From contig NC_081414.1 of the NCBI RefSeq assembly GCF_030272615.1, forward strand, positions 334,683,927 to 334,747,926: a stretch of DNA of 64,000 nucleotides. Reading direction: 5' to 3'. This document shows, piece after piece, positions 45,214 through 58,051 of this stretch (the first letter of the stretch is position 1; each line of letters starts with the position of its first letter). The notes under the pieces are model-generated. The model was not told the DNA's origin. It saw only the letters and a list, made by a program, of their open reading frames with translations, and searched no databases. The stretch comes from Cryptomeria japonica (Eukaryota; Streptophyta; Pinopsida; Cupressales; Cupressaceae). Position numbers and translations under genes: made by a program.

Positions 45214-46685
45214 TGTATGCGGGAAAAGTGGGTTAATAAAACTTAATATGTGAAAATATTGTTAAATACTAATCCACACACACACAAAGGACTTCTTGGT
45301 GCAAGCTATGGAGTAACAAAGTATTACTCAGCTTCCCAAGGTGGGTCCCATGGTTCTCTATCTCATAATGTCCCTCAAACCAATGTTTTTGCTCTCAGAT
45401 CACTAAGCAAAATGGTTTAGGGATGACAAATACAAGAACGAGGGATGTTTTGATAGATTTTAGAATGAAATGCATCCTAAGCTATGCATGATTCTCAGAA
45501 ATGCAATAAACTAGATGATAAGATATCAAGATTAGTATAAATACTATCCTAACATGATATATTTAGTCTATGATTGAGCTAAATGATAAAGAAAGTATTC
45601 TAAACATGCATATTTAGACTAATTTCTATTCTAAAAAGAGTCTAAATGATGAGCATAAAAATGATATAGAAGCTTGAATGTATTTGAGCATAAGTGTGAA
45701 ATTACAAATTTGAAGGATGATCAAAATGGAGGAACAAGAGCTCTATTTATAGCAAAAATAGGGCAATGGATGGTCAAGATTAATTGGTTTAATCAAGGGT
45801 TGAGTTTGAAAACTGGGGATCCATGTTTACAATTGGCACCAATAAAATGGTGACAAGTGTCAACATTGGGTTGGGTTGAGAGAAGGGGTTGGAGGCATTA
45901 AATGCCTGAGAAGACCTTAGGGTTATCTAGAGATAAGGGTTAAGCTTAAGTTAGGTTTACCCAATAGATTAAGATTTAATCCAAGGATAAACCTTTGTGC
46001 AAATGATTAAGAGATAATCATGGTCAAAGCATTAAAGGCTTGATGAGACCCTTGGGTTGGGTGAAGGTTGAGTTAAAACAAATATTTTAACCATGTAAGA
46101 GGATTTGAGTTAACCATTAATGGTTATTGGAGACTTTGGAGATTTAAGTGGTTGGGGGTTTGGAGCTTTTAATGGTTATTGGAGACTTTGGGGTTTTAAG
46201 TGGTTGGGGGTTTGAAGCCTTTAATGGTTATAAAAAACTTGTAGGTTTGAGAAATGACCTCTCATTTGCTTAGGAATGTGACAAAGTTTAGAAGATGGTT
46301 TAGACTAATTGGAAGTGATTAGAAGATTCTAGAAGAGATTAGAAAGGGGTTTACGATTTTGCAAGTGGATGGAGGAATAATAGGATTTAATTGAAATAAT
46401 TTAATTCAATTTGGTTGCAATTTGGGAAATTAAATAAATTAGATTTATTTAATTTAGGATAACTATTTAATTAAATTTGAATTTAATTAAAAGTGGATAG
46501 GGGGGATTTAATTGAATAAAATGATTTTTTCATTAAATGGTATAGTGAATTTTATTTAAATAAATTGAGTAATTTACTTAATAAAATAGAGGAATGCAGG
46601 TAATTTAATTAAATTGGATTTAATTAAATAGAGAAATGAACATAAAATATTCATTTAGGAATATGGTCATTTTTATACGTTTACA
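45214..46685 (-). repeat. 5' LTR of element B
   Basis: On the minus strand it starts TGTAAACGTATAAAAA at 46685 and ends TTCCCGCATACA at 45214; TATA box at 45744-45751 (minus). It matches 28364-29839 closely. Confidence 0.95.
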
Positions 46686-46690
46686 TGTAC
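46686..46690. repeat. Right TSD of element B (TGTAC)
   Basis: Copy of 28359-28363; element A resumes here. Confidence 0.92.
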
Positions 46691-47825
46691 CATTGAGGTC
46701 TAGATGGTACTCTTCTTCATTGCGTTGATTGTAATGAATTTGACTCCGCTTTACACGAGCTTCATGAAGGTATCTGTGGTACACATTCAAGTGGTACTAC
46801 TCTTGCTAAAAAAACTTCTAAGAATGGGATATTATTGGCCGACAATGGAAAAAGACTCTTATCACTTTGCAAAGAAATGTCCTAAATGTCAGATCCATGG
46901 CAACCTGATACATGCACCAGCATAGGAACTACAACCATTCACGACATCCTAGCCCTTTTGCCAGTGGGGACTAGACTTGGTCAGCAAAATTCATCCTTCA
47001 TCTTCAAATGGACACAAGTTCATTATAACTGCAATAGAATACTTTACCAAATGGATTGAAGCAGTCCTCATGACCACAATGAATGGGAAACAAATTACCT
47101 CTTTTATCCTTAATTATCTGATCTGCAGATATGGTATTCCGAGTTCCATCATCATAGATAATGGACGACCTTTCAAGAACCAAGATGTATAAGAACTATG
47201 TGAAAAATTTAAAATCCAACATCGTTTCTGTACACCTTACTACCCACAAGGGAATGGTCAAGCAGAAGCATCCAACAAGACAATATTGAAAATCCTAAAG
47301 AAAACAGCGAATGATGCAGGCAAAGATTGGCATGTACAACCCAATCCAACACTTTGGGCATATAGAACTACTATTCGCACACCTACAGGAGCTACACCAT
47401 ATTCATTGGTATATGGATCGGAAGATATTTTACCCTTGGAGGTAGAAATTCCATCTCTTAGAGTCTCTCTAAAAGACTTAATTTCGGATGAAGAGTATCA
47501 CGTTAACCGACTGCAAGAACTTGAACTGCTAGATGAAAGACGCCAGCGTGCCTACACTCATCTCAAAGCATATCAGCAACGCATGTGCAAAAGCTACAAC
47601 CACAAGGTCATTCCTCGATTTTTTAAAGTTGGTGACCTAGTACTCAAGGAAAATCCTAAAAATCAGCAAGATTGAGAAAAGAAAGGGAAATTTGAACCTA
47701 ACTGGTTGGGTCCCTATGTCATCATATCAGCCTATGGATCAGGCGCTTATCAGCTAACAACTCCAGAAGGATATGTGCTAGACGAACCAACTAACAACAT
47801 CCATCTAAAGAAATCCTACACTTGA
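46691..47825 (+). pseudogene. Element A integrase (resumes after element B)
   Basis: It picks up at GLDGTLLHCVD and shows KKLLRMGYYWPTMEKDSYHF with CPKCQIHGN, then GLDLVSKIHPSSSNG, FTKWIEAV, IDNGRPFKNQ and YYPQGNGQAEASNK, where the catalytic Glu is kept. VYGSEDILPLEVEIPSLR and VGDLVLKENP follow, and TGA at 47823-47825 ends it. TAG codons at about 46922 and 46949-46951 and a TAA after FKNQDV break it; the second TAG is shared with B. The zinc-binding part also has a frame change. Confidence 0.9.
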
Positions 47826-49160
47826 GAAGTCTAATGCACGGAAAAGTCAAAAAATCAAAAACATCAAAAAATCAAGAAAAAGCAAATAAAAGGGTACAAT
47901 AAAAGCAACTGGTGAAAACCTGGCAACATGTGCTTTTATAAAAGGACGGCTCCTCTTTCTATATCCATATCATTATACCCACAGTAAAGCACTATCGACC
48001 ATTTCCCGACATTTTTATCACAAAATCCATTCAGGACATACTTAGCATAGTCACTATCCTGGTTTATCCGCATATTCCTTCACCATATCTCACCATGGCT
48101 TGGTAATCACTGTACATATCCACATCGAGAGGTACACTTAGCTAGGGGCAATATTCGTCAAAACTTGCAGCACCTTCAAGCCATCAAAACTAGAAGCAAA
48201 CTGAGAACAACATATCTAGCAACCAAAGCTCACACAATCACAAAGCCAAACATTGATCACTTAATAGGATTCACAAAATATGATGGATGATTTCTAGAAG
48301 TATAAAATGTTGCATCTTGCATAAAGTTTTGACTATTTTGCACTTGAACTTTTTGAATTATTAGATACTCTGAATTTTCTCCACAATGCTTCAAAGCTAG
48401 AGAACATCGGGCGACTCCAATATTTTCTTAGTTTTCTATCTATGAGGCGATAATTTGTACTGTATAAATACTTGTCTCAAGATGTGATTCACATCACTAA
48501 AGAAATGATTCCACTTTACGCATACAAATGGTTTAATCTTGTCTGTTTATACGCAATCCACACTCAGGTTGTCCTGGTTCAATTATACCTTGATGCTTGT
48601 GCTATCTTGCAAAATCAAACATCATGTAAATTTTTCTCAGGTTATTATGGTTCAATTATACCATTATGCTTGTATAAATTTTCAACATATCCCAAAACAA
48701 ATCAATGCTCAATGATGATACATATATAGAAAGCAAACAACATGTGGCTATACATAGATGACAAATGCAGAATGAGGATGATAAAAAATAATTAGTTGCG
48801 TATCATTTTACAATTAGTTGCATATCATTTTACAATTAGTTAGATATCATTTTACAATAGATTGCATATCATTTTACAATTAGTTGCATATCATATCATA
48901 CATTTCATTTTCAAGATACATCTCACAACATCATGCATTATCACATCATATTCATCAAATATCGCATCACATACATCTATCTAAGCATTGCATCATCATA
49001 GAATCAATAAAATCATATAGAACACATCATCCATAACACATCACATAAAGATCAAAGAAAATGATGTCATATATATCTCAACAAATGATCAATATACAAA
49101 ATATGTCATGTCTGTGCCAAGTACAATACAATGATCAAAATACAATGGAGACGACGTCTC
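47826..49160 (+). other. Element A region between converging pol and antisense gene
   Basis: Non-coding by appearance. It has an A-rich stretch just after the integrase stop, the CCTGGCAACATG hairpin remnant at about 47911-47932, the paired motif at 48563-48600 and 48636-48673, and the minisatellite below. Confidence 0.7.
48785..48905 (+). repeat. 22-23-bp minisatellite in element A
   Basis: Five copies of TGCATATCATTTTACAATTA with small changes. B has three copies (33650-33712, reverse complement), so copy number changed after the split. Confidence 0.9.
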
Positions 49161-51263
49161 TCAGGTATGACTATCTCCTGAGGGAGACGGTCTCGCTACA
49201 GATGTCCCAGCACCTGGATCTCCAGGTGGATCCTATCTATGTGGCCTTGTCACGTCTCTTCTCTCCATCCTCGACCCCGTCTCTCGGGATCGACTGGATC
49301 TCGACTGCGTGAAACTCTGCACTTGGCGCTCCCTGGGCACTGCATCCTCGTAATGTCTCTTGTAATACTCTGCCTCCTTGGCTCTCAAAGCCAAATCTCT
49401 CAAGGTGTCTCATCGGGCCACCTGTTGTCGCTCTCTCCAAAACCTCTGCTCGAGCCTCGGCTCGACCCAACCGCTCCAAAGTAGTATCCCACTTTGTGGT
49501 CAGCTGTGTAATCTGACGATGATGCGCCAGCATCTGTGCCTGCAAATGCTGCACTGACAACTACAACGATCTAATCTGTGCATCCTCCACATGCGTAGGA
49601 ATCCGCATCTGTAGGGGTACCTGTGAAGGGGTACCCCCTATCCCTCTACCTGTCCTCGGTGCTGGTGGAGGTAACACATCTGACATCCTCCTCTGGGTCG
49701 GTCGTCGCACATCCTCATACCCTACCACCACTGCTATCACCTCCCCAACTTGCTCCTCCCCTCTAGCTCTAATCGCCAAACCTCCTCTCCCTCTATCCAC
49801 TACCACCCGCCGCATAGCTCTCTCTCCCCGTATCCCCCTATCTCCACCCCTATCTCCTCCCCTCCCCAATTCCAATCTCCCTCTAACTCCTTGCTGACCT
49901 CGGCCACCTCCTCCACCATCCCTGCCATCCCCTCCTCCTCCATCACCACCTCCCTCATCTACCTCCTCATCGTCATCAAACGTGGGAATCAACTCAGCTG
50001 GATCAGATATCCTAGCCACTACATGTGCTGCGAAGAGTGCTGCAAACTCATCAGTCATCCCTGCATCCACGATCTCAGGGCATAATCCCAAATTTGGTTG
50101 GCTAAGTGAAAGAACTCCTCCATTGCCATCGTGCTGTCAATCGTAGGCCCCCAATCTGGGATATCCTGTCTTCGTCGAGCATAAAAGCATGCTCCCTGTG
50201 GTATCCCCTGCTATTGACCATACTGCCGCAACACCCGGCTATGTAAAAACCTCTCTATCACAAAGGGCGTCCGCCCTATCAAATACCTAGAACTGAAAAC
50301 GTGAGGCATCTCCATCCCATCCTCAGCCCATACCTCACAACCTATATACGATCGCCAGACGACCGTATCAATATCATCCAGCACTCTCCTCCAATGCTCT
50401 AGTTTCCCCAGCTTACGATGGACAACTATCCCTATGTACCCATACACATACGCGCCTCCAACAGGCCTATCTCTATCTACCAGTGGCCTAGCCGCGGGGA
50501 TATGCTCCCATGCCCATACTTGTAGTAGTGTCACTCCAGCTAATAAACTGTTGTATCCCAAGTACACTACCTCGTGTAAATCCCTGTATAAATGAACTAG
50601 CATCGCTAACCCCATGCAAACCGACGAACCTGCATCACCATGTCCTCCAACACCAATCCCCATCTCACTGATAGTCCCTTCGACCTCCGGTCGGGACATA
50701 AGGACCCACCTATAAAGCCTGTTAAAACTAATGGTAAAGCAGCATAATCCAAATCCAAAAAATCCTGCCAGGGGATCTCATACCCACAAATAGTGTCATC
50801 TCAAAAGATCCAGCAAAGAGCCTTAGTCCCACCCTCCTCAGTCTGCTCGTAGGATAGCAATGCGCCTACTACAGGAATCCACAGAATCCGATAACAATCC
50901 TCAAGCATCACTATAATCTCGCCTATCACCAAATGAAAGGTGTTCATATTGCTATGCCACCTCTCTGCCAATGTTGTCAATAAACCTCAATTTACGATAA
51001 ACCAAAGCATATCTAACAAAGAGGTCAAACCACACCTCTCAATAATGTCTCTGTTAGCCTGTGTCAATTGTGGTATCAAGGACCACGGTCTCAAAAATCG
51101 CTCACGCGACTGTACTACTCCAAGACGCTCCTGTCAAAAACAAAGCAAGTCCAATATCAGTTCCCTCATCAACACATGGATGTCAAATCAAACTCATATC
51201 AAAAACTTGAAAACTTTGAACAAATTTAAATCAAGTTTCACATCAAAATCACATCAAATCATC

Positions 51264-51512
51264 TCAACTTGTAACACAACTCAAGTTCCACAAACATATC
51301 AACTTGTAACACAACTCAAGTTCCATATCAACTTGTAAAACAACTCAAGTTCCACAATCAATACAACTTGTAACACAACTCAAGTTCCACAATTCATATC
51401 AAACACATTCATATCAAAAACTTGACAACTTTGAACAATTTAAATCAAGTTCCACATTAAAATCACATCAAATCTATATCAACTTGAAATGTTGCAAATC
51501 AAATCAAGTTAT
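51264..51512 (-). repeat. Hairpin-forming repeats in the intron, element A
   Basis: Six or so copies of AACTTGAGTTGTGTTACAAG (minus-strand reading) with variable spacing, in the last 400 bp of the intron. This is the same array as 31065-31245 of B. Confidence 0.85.
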
Positions 51513-51639
51513 CTCAAAACTCATATTGGACGACCTATCAAAACAATGACAGCGGACACAAAGATTGGCAAAACACACTTATCTCGACAGAACTGGCATC
51601 AACCTACCATTTTTTTTCACACTATACCAAAAAAATTTC

Positions 51640-52102
51640 CTATGAGCTAAAACATCTTGTCTATGCACTATGCTGCTTCTCATGCGCTAACCTATTTTCT
51701 CCACGCGCTATCCAATTACCCTATGCACTAGCAGAAACCTACGCGCTACCCTTTTCTTTGAATGCGCCCTCTAAACTACCCCAAGCGCTAAAAAACCCTA
51801 TGCGCTATTCTATCCCCTCCAAGCGCTATGCCCCTAACCCTAGGTGCTAGGTCACACCTATGTGCTATCTTGACCTACCCATGCGACCCCCTAGAAACCC
51901 TATGCGCTGGATATTTTCTATGCGCTACCCGTTTTACCCAACGCGCTACCCTGTACCCCTGATGTGCTAACCTTATCCTATGTGCTACCCTAACCTAATG
52001 ATGTGCTAGCTTAAAATTTTTGGATGCTACCCTCTATTGTTAAACCCGATGCACTACGAAATTTTTCGTATGCACTACCCTTTCGACCCGACGCGCTAAA
52101 AC
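51640..52102 (-). repeat. TAGCGCAT motif cluster iii, intron of the antisense gene in A
   Basis: About twenty copies appearing as ATGCGCTA or ATGTGCTA on the plus strand, thus sense with the antisense gene and reversed relative to the gag leader clusters of the same element. Confidence 0.9.
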
Positions 52103-52664
52103 GTAAAAATCCGCATAAAAAATTCAAAAAATAACCAAAAACGACAAAATCAAAAACCAAACAAGGGTAAAAAAGGTTGACTTACCGGTGGTCCATACGC
52201 AGCAGGACTTTGATACCTCCTAACGCTCTCGAATCGATGAGAAGAATATAGAATCAGCATGTTGACTTCACTCCAAATGTCACTATCTCCAGAGTCAACA
52301 AGCACAAATGAGATAAAAGAAATCAGTTTTTCCCTTTTATAGGGTAAATCGAAATTAGGGTTGCATGGAAGAACACGAAAATCACTCGTGGTGTCTCATG
52401 CAAACCTACCCAACATCATTATCGGGAGATGAATCAATTTTCACATTCAACATAGACCAAAAGTTACAATACTATCAAAATTATCCAAATCAAATCAATT
52501 TTTCAAAATTTTTGATTCATCTCCCGAGGGGGCATTATCAACATCATTTTATCAAATCTGGGGCAACGATTCTCAAATCTAGGGCATGACATAAAAATTG
52601 ATCATAACTAAATCAAGATGACACATCATTTTCTTTGAATCAACATGTGCACACATGTCACTTC

Positions 52665-52678
52665 AAAGAGGGGCAAAA
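52665..52678 (+). other. Polypurine tract of element A
   Basis: AAAGAGGGGCAAAA directly before the 3' LTR. Confidence 0.93.
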
Positions 52679-54171
52679 TGTAGACGTATAAAATTGACCA
52701 TATTCCCAAATGAACATTTTATGTTCATTCCTCTATTTAATTAAATCCAATTTAATTAAATCACCCACATTCCTCTATTTAATTAAGTAAATTATTCAAT
52801 TTATTTAGTTAAATTCACTAAAACCTTTTGCATTATTTAATTGAATAATCATTTTATTTAATTAAATCCCTTTCTCTCTACTTTTAATTAAATTTACATT
52901 TAATTAAATAGTTCACCCCAAATTGAATAAATCTAATTTATTCAAATTCCCAAATTGCAACCAAATTGAAATAAATTAATTTTATTTTAATTAAATTCTA
53001 TTTTCCCTCACCCACTTGCATTTTCCTACATCTCCCACTTGCATCCTAACCCCCTTCCTAAATTCCTCTAGATCCATCTAATCCTAATCAATCAACCCAA
53101 AACCATTCATTATCCCCTTTCCCTAAATTTGAGGAGGTCACTTCTCAAATTTGGAGTAAAGTCTTCAAAATGCATTAAAGCCTTTATCCATTCAACAAGA
53201 ATGCCCCCAAATTTGGAAGGACTCTTACAAATTTGTCCCCAAAGTCTTCAAACCATTAATGGTTAACTAACCCTTAGTGGCATGTTTAGAAACTTTTTGC
53301 CTAACTTAACTTCCATCTAACCCAAGGGTCTCATCAAGAATTTATTGCTTTGACCATGTCTATCTCTTTAACCTTTGCACAAGAGTTTATCCTTTGGGTA
53401 AAATCTTTATCCAATGGATAACCTTAACCTAACCTTAACCCTTACCTTCTAAGGTAACCTTCATATCTTCTCAAGCATTTAATGCTTCTTATCTCTCCTC
53501 TCAACCAACCTTATGTTGACAATTGTCACCATTTCATTAGTGAAAATTGAAAACATGGATTGACAACTTTCAATCTTGACCCTTGATTAACTCTTTCAAT
53601 CCTGGCCATCCATAGCCCTATTTTCATTATAAATAGAGCTCTCCTTCCTCCATTTTGTGGATCCATGAATATAAGAAATCTATTATCTAATATCCATGCA
53701 AGCTTGTAGTATCTCATTTATGCTCAATTTTAGCACATCTAGCTTCTCTTTTTTATAGGAATAAATCTAATAAGCATTTTAGACTATTTCCTTTATCATT
53801 AGCTTAAATCATATAACTAGTATATCATGTTAGGATAGTATTACTAGTAATATTGTCATCTTATAATCTAGTTTATTGCATTTTGTAGAATCATGCATAG
53901 ATAGGATGCATTTTCATGTTAAAATCAATCAAAAGCATCCCTTGTTCTTGCATTTGTCATCCCTAAACCACTTTGCTCAGTGATCTGAGAGCAAAGGCAT
54001 TGGTTTGAGGGACATTGTGAGATAGAGAACCATGGAACCAACCTTGGGAAGTTGAGTCATCCTTCATGACTCCATAACTTGCACCAAGAAGTCCTGTGGG
54101 TGTGTGGATAGGTCTCTTTGAGCTTCGCTTTTCACATATTGAGTTTCATTGACCCGCTTTTCCTGCATACA
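52679..54171 (+). repeat. 3' LTR of element A, 1,493 bp
   Basis: Starts TGTAGACGTATAAAAT and ends TCCTGCATACA; TATA box at 53628-53635. A small deletion near 53200 (AACGAGATAACTTGTTG present in the 5' LTR around 18040 is shortened here) explains most of the length difference. Confidence 0.95.
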
Positions 54172-54176
54172 GTATC
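54172..54176. repeat. Right TSD of element A (GTATC)
   Basis: Copy of 17508-17512; element C gag resumes here. Confidence 0.9.
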
Positions 54177-54896
54177 CATCTTTGCAAAAATTATATGAAG
54201 GATTCTCCTTGTTTATGTTTTGTGTTGAAGAGGTCCATCATTCCATAGCGCTTCTTTCAAGACTATGAGAAAATAGTCTTACAATGTATGTTTCATCCAC
54301 TACAAATTCTAAGTGGTAGTGCAAAATTCTTTCAAGTGATCTTTAGGGTCTCCTTTTCTTCTATACTTATCCAGTTTTGGTATTTATCAATGACTAGGAA
54401 AATGTGGCATCAAAATACTCAGATCAAAAGGATAGGGACATATGTCCTCAATGGAAAAATTGTGTGACGATGCCTTCTTATTCTTGAGAGTGTCTAATTC
54501 TTGTATCAATTCTCTCAATTCATTCAAAACAAGATCATTGGTAGGTATAGGTTTCAATGTTTTTGTAGATCTCTTGTATTCTAATTGTAAATAGAAAGGC
54601 TCGTGATCTTTTATCCTCTCTTCATTGTTTGTCCTTGTAGGTTTAGCTTCACTAGCTCCTGGTTTGTCCTTAATTGTGAGCAATGATATGTCAAAATCAG
54701 GTGGCAATTTAATTCCCTCATTAGCAAGGGCTTTGAAGTATGTTTGTGGATCACATTTAACCACCTCTTTAAGAATTTTAGTAAATATATGATCGTGAAA
54801 CACTTTGTCAATGGTAGATTGAGTTATTTTTTCAAAGCTTATTTCACTAGTCGCAACGCTAATGTGTTCTATCAAAATCAATGAGGTTGTCTCCAT
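54177..54896 (-). pseudogene. Element C gag N-terminal part
   Basis: The frame METTSLILIEHISVATSEIS opens at 54896. ALANEGIKLPPDFDISLL matches the LTSKGVKLPEDFDT region of A, and FSIEDICPYPFDLSILMPHF matches the EICPYPFD core. After that the frame breaks (TGA at about 54389) and continues with KYRRKGDPKDHLKEF and a damaged SLERSAMEW block to FLQRW. Its start codon choice is uncertain because no ORF0 or conserved context is seen. Confidence 0.8.
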
Positions 54897-57800
54897 CTTG
54901 AAATATACGATTTTGAAACATTTTAATTCTTGAGTTAGGAGACATAAGGGATTGTTCTGATCTTTGACCTAAGGTTTATGGATATGATGACGAATGAGAC
55001 TCAAGGTATGATGCAAACCCTAAAGTGCAAAGGGGAAATTATATGATATGAGTAAGATTAGGATGCGACTAAGGCTCAATGCAAAATTTAAGGTGCAAAC
55101 TATGTGATAGGAAGGTGAGATTGGGAGATGATAAGGATCAATACAAAAATGCAATCTATGTGATATGATTGAGATGGGAATGTGCTAAAGGATTGATGCA
55201 AAATGCGATATATATGATAGGAAAGTGATGTGTAGCTAAAACAATAAATGGGATATGAGGATGACTGATGTTTGATGCAAGGACTAAGGATTCTCTAGGT
55301 CTAAAAATATTTGCAATATGAGGTTTGACTTGTGCTATGATGGATAGACACAAGGATAAGTGGTCAAAAAGTAGGCATGCTATGATAGGAGATGATGAAC
55401 TCCAAGGGGAATACCAACTCAAAGACATTGATAGTTCCCTAACTCAAGGAAGATGCACCTCAAGTGATAAGGGTGATTGATGATCGAAAGTTGATGTCAA
55501 ACTTAGGACGAGCAATCCTGAGTGCAAGCAATGTTTTTGCATTTTTTTGGAATTTTGATTGAAGTATGCAAGAGGTGGGATTATTTCCTAAAGGGATGGT
55601 GGAAGTATATGCTAGTGTATGGGTTATGTCCTAATGAAGGTGTGTAAGGAGAAAGGTTGTGTCCTACGAAAATGACGTAAGGCTATGTAAAGATTATGGG
55701 TATGATCTAAGGGAATTATGCAAGGGTATAACCTAATGATGGTATGCAAAATTTTGATCTAAGGGTGCTATGCAAAGGTTTGACCCAATGGTGGTATGCA
55801 AAAGTTTGAACTAATAGTAGAACCTAAGGATGTGATGCAAGGATAAGACCTAAAGGAAGTATGAAATGGTATGATCTAAGGGTGGAATGCAAGGTCCTAA
55901 AAGGTGTGATGTTGCGACTATGCAAGAACCTAAAAGATCGAAACTCCAAAATTGATGTCTCAACGGATTTGAAATGATTTTTTTGAGAACACGAGTTCAA
56001 TGTTTCAATGGCAATGTTGTTTTGCAATTTTTTCGTTCTACAATGTGGATGGCTACTTGAAAGTTTAGACCAAGGTTTTTGTAAAGTATTTCAATTTCAA
56101 GTGTGGTGTTGATTGTGAAAAGTTCTTGTTTGTTTTGTACACACTTAGAAAACACAGTAGTCAAAATGTTTGTTTGATTTTGCAATGAAGTAAAAGCACA
56201 TTCAAGCACAATCCTAAGGCTGGCCAGGACAATACTTGTTGAATCCCCTAGCAATAAAATACTAGATTCAATCAGATAGTTAGAAGCTTGGTAGCATTGG
56301 ATCCCCTCCACGAAACTCACTTCTATGGGCATACCAAACTTCAAATTTCTGGGTCATCACTTCCCAAGAAATTTACTATCTCGAATTGAGGGGCACATGA
56401 GGGGCATCTTCGACATGCGTGTATCAAAACTCTCGAGTCAACAAGTAGAAGGTTTTTTGGCTGCTAAAACAATGAGTTTCTAGTAAGTGCATCCATTCAA
56501 GTGGCCATACATGCAGCGTTTCACTCAAATTAATGAGGCCTCCTAGCCCTTGCAGGTTTTTATGCATCACACGGATGCTGAGGGAGACATACGTTGTGGT
56601 ATGACACATTGACACCTGTTGCCTGCAAGTTTCCTCACAACCACATTTATTTATAGTGTCTTGGATGGGCTTGGCTGTAGCCTCATTACCACTTGGGTTG
56701 TTCCCTCTCACCGAGCCTTAAGGGTTTCTCGAGAGGCAGACCCTCTAAAAGGTAAAACAAAAAGAGTTTATTGCTCAAGACACTAGTTAGTTTTAAAGCA
56801 CCAATTGAAGTGTGATCTAATCTAAAAATCAAACAATCATTTTCAAATCACAAGCTCTTCGACATGCGTCTTGCATCAAACATCATTAGTAGTTTCAATA
56901 TATTGTCTTCGACACACAAGAATAGATGCCTTACACAAGACAAAAAGTCAAAAGATTAGCCTCCAAGATCAAACCAAACACACCAAACAATTGCATCCAA
57001 TAATGAACAACTAACAACAAACTAATATAACAAAATTAGTCTAAAATTAATTTCTAACTTAACAATTTAAGACCTAAATTAACTAATGTAAAACTAAAAT
57101 CTAATCTAATAACAAAAAAAATCCTAAACTAATTAACAATTAAAAAAATCTCAAATAATTACAATTAAAAAAATCTAAACTAATTACTAATTAAAAAATC
57201 TAAACTAATTAACAATTAAAAAAACTAAACTAATTAACAATTAAAAAATTCTAAACTAATTAACAATTAAAAAAATCTAAACTAATTAACAATTAGAAAA
57301 AAAATCTAAACTAATTACTAATTAAAAAATCTAAACTAATTAACAATTAAAAAATCTAAACTAATAACTAATTAAACAAAAAGCTAAACTAAAAAAAAAC
57401 TAAAACGGAAAAGAAACTAATTTTTAAAACAAGACTAATACGTAAAGCTAGGAAAACTTAAACTAAAACCTAAGACCACTTAAAATTGCAAATTTTGGAC
57501 AAAAGGAGTACACATAATGTGAAAGCATATATTAGGCGTGATCAACACAAACAAACAAGGCGTGAACCGTTTGGAAGTTTCATAACTTTCTATCAAATGC
57601 ATTCTTCTGCACAGAATGTCCAAGATGATATTGGGGTTGAAAAATATCACTTATAATGATAAGACACCCAATTTTGTGATCTAAATAATGGACTGGTGCA
57701 AGAGGGCCGATCTACCACAAATCGAAGAAGCCGCCTGTAGATGGGTGAAAATCACCAACCAAGGAGGCAATAAATTCTACAACCTACAAAGCGAGTTCAT

Positions 57801-58012
57801 TTGTTTAACAACATGTATGCAAAATGTGCATATTTGTTTGATAAAATACCTCCAATCGTTGACCTCACAAAACCACGATCTCATGCAATGCAATGTTTAC
57901 AAGATTTGCACAAAATGGACCTGTTTACTACTTCAAATAAGTTGTCATGTATCTTCAAACCAAATCCATAAAACCAAATCAAGCGAAAATTGATCAACAA
58001 AGAGACAAAGGC
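54897..58012 (-). other. Element C leader with low-complexity repeats
   Basis: No supported gene. At 55590-55910 a degenerate unit of about 33 bp with TATGCAAGG and GATCTAAGGG is repeated; at 57090-57410 about ten copies of a 20-25-bp AT-rich unit, CTAAACTAATTAACAATTAA, form a tandem array. A few open frames of up to 115 codons look accidental. Confidence 0.6.
57090..57410 (-). repeat. AT-rich tandem array in the element C leader
   Basis: Units of TCTAAACTAATTAACAATTA with variable A runs follow one another about ten to twelve times. Purely repetitive, non-coding. Confidence 0.9.
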
Positions 58013-58031
58013 GGTCCCACCGAGCGTGCCA
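58013..58031 (-). other. Primer-binding site of element C
   Basis: Minus-strand TGGCACGCTCGGTGGGACC follows the LTR. It differs from the tRNA-Lys site of A and B. I cannot assign the primer tRNA. Confidence 0.6.
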
Positions 58032-58051
58032 AACGGGAAATTTAACTCTAT

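Larger units (their letters stand above)
28364..46685 (-). mobile_element. Element B: Tat-lineage Ty3/gypsy retrotransposon, full length
   Basis: B is 18,322 bp, in the opposite direction to A, with LTRs of 1,476 and 1,472 bp that look nearly identical by eye apart from a CA microsatellite length difference and scattered changes. It is the youngest layer of the nest. Its gene order is the same as in A. Stops in gag, pol and integrase and a frameshift in the antisense gene show that it is also dead. Confidence 0.95.
49161..52260 (-). pseudogene. Antisense plant mobile domain gene of element A, two exons
   Basis: Exon 1 is 52186-52260 (75 nt, as in B), ending PAAYGPP before a GTAAGT donor; exon 2 is 51130-49161, after TTTTTGACAG. 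The mobile domain reads LTTLAERWHSNMNTFHLVIG with VMLEDCYRILWIPVVG, then LAGVTLLQVWAWEHIPAARP, KLGKLEHWRRVLDDIDTVVW and RYLIGRTPFVIERFL. A Gly/Asp/Arg-rich stretch and a tail with HRQITQLTTKWDTTLERLGR follow. Stops include TGA in the mobile domain (FIVN*GLL) and further breaks near 50610 and 50090. The gene converges on pol. Confidence 0.8.
17513..54171 (+). mobile_element. Element A: Tat-lineage Ty3/gypsy retrotransposon, interrupted by element B
   Basis: A is full length: LTR, tRNA-Lys primer site, leader, ORF0, gag, protease, G-patch-like segment, reverse transcriptase, two RNase H domains, integrase, antisense two-exon plant mobile domain gene, polypurine tract and LTR. Without B it is about 18.3 kb. 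The second, archaeal-type RNase H before integrase marks the Tat lineage. It lies inside gag of element C. Many stop codons and a few frameshifts make it dead. The two LTRs look very similar by eye; identity was not computed. Confidence 0.95.

Noticed and set aside
50940-51338. Plus-strand 132-codon frame opposite the antisense gene of A
   Set aside because: Shadow of the mobile domain exon and intron repeats; it reads through the hairpin array.
55156-55428. Minus-strand 90-codon frame in the element C leader
   Set aside because: It lies in degenerate ATG-rich repeats; no recognisable domain and no counterpart in A or B.
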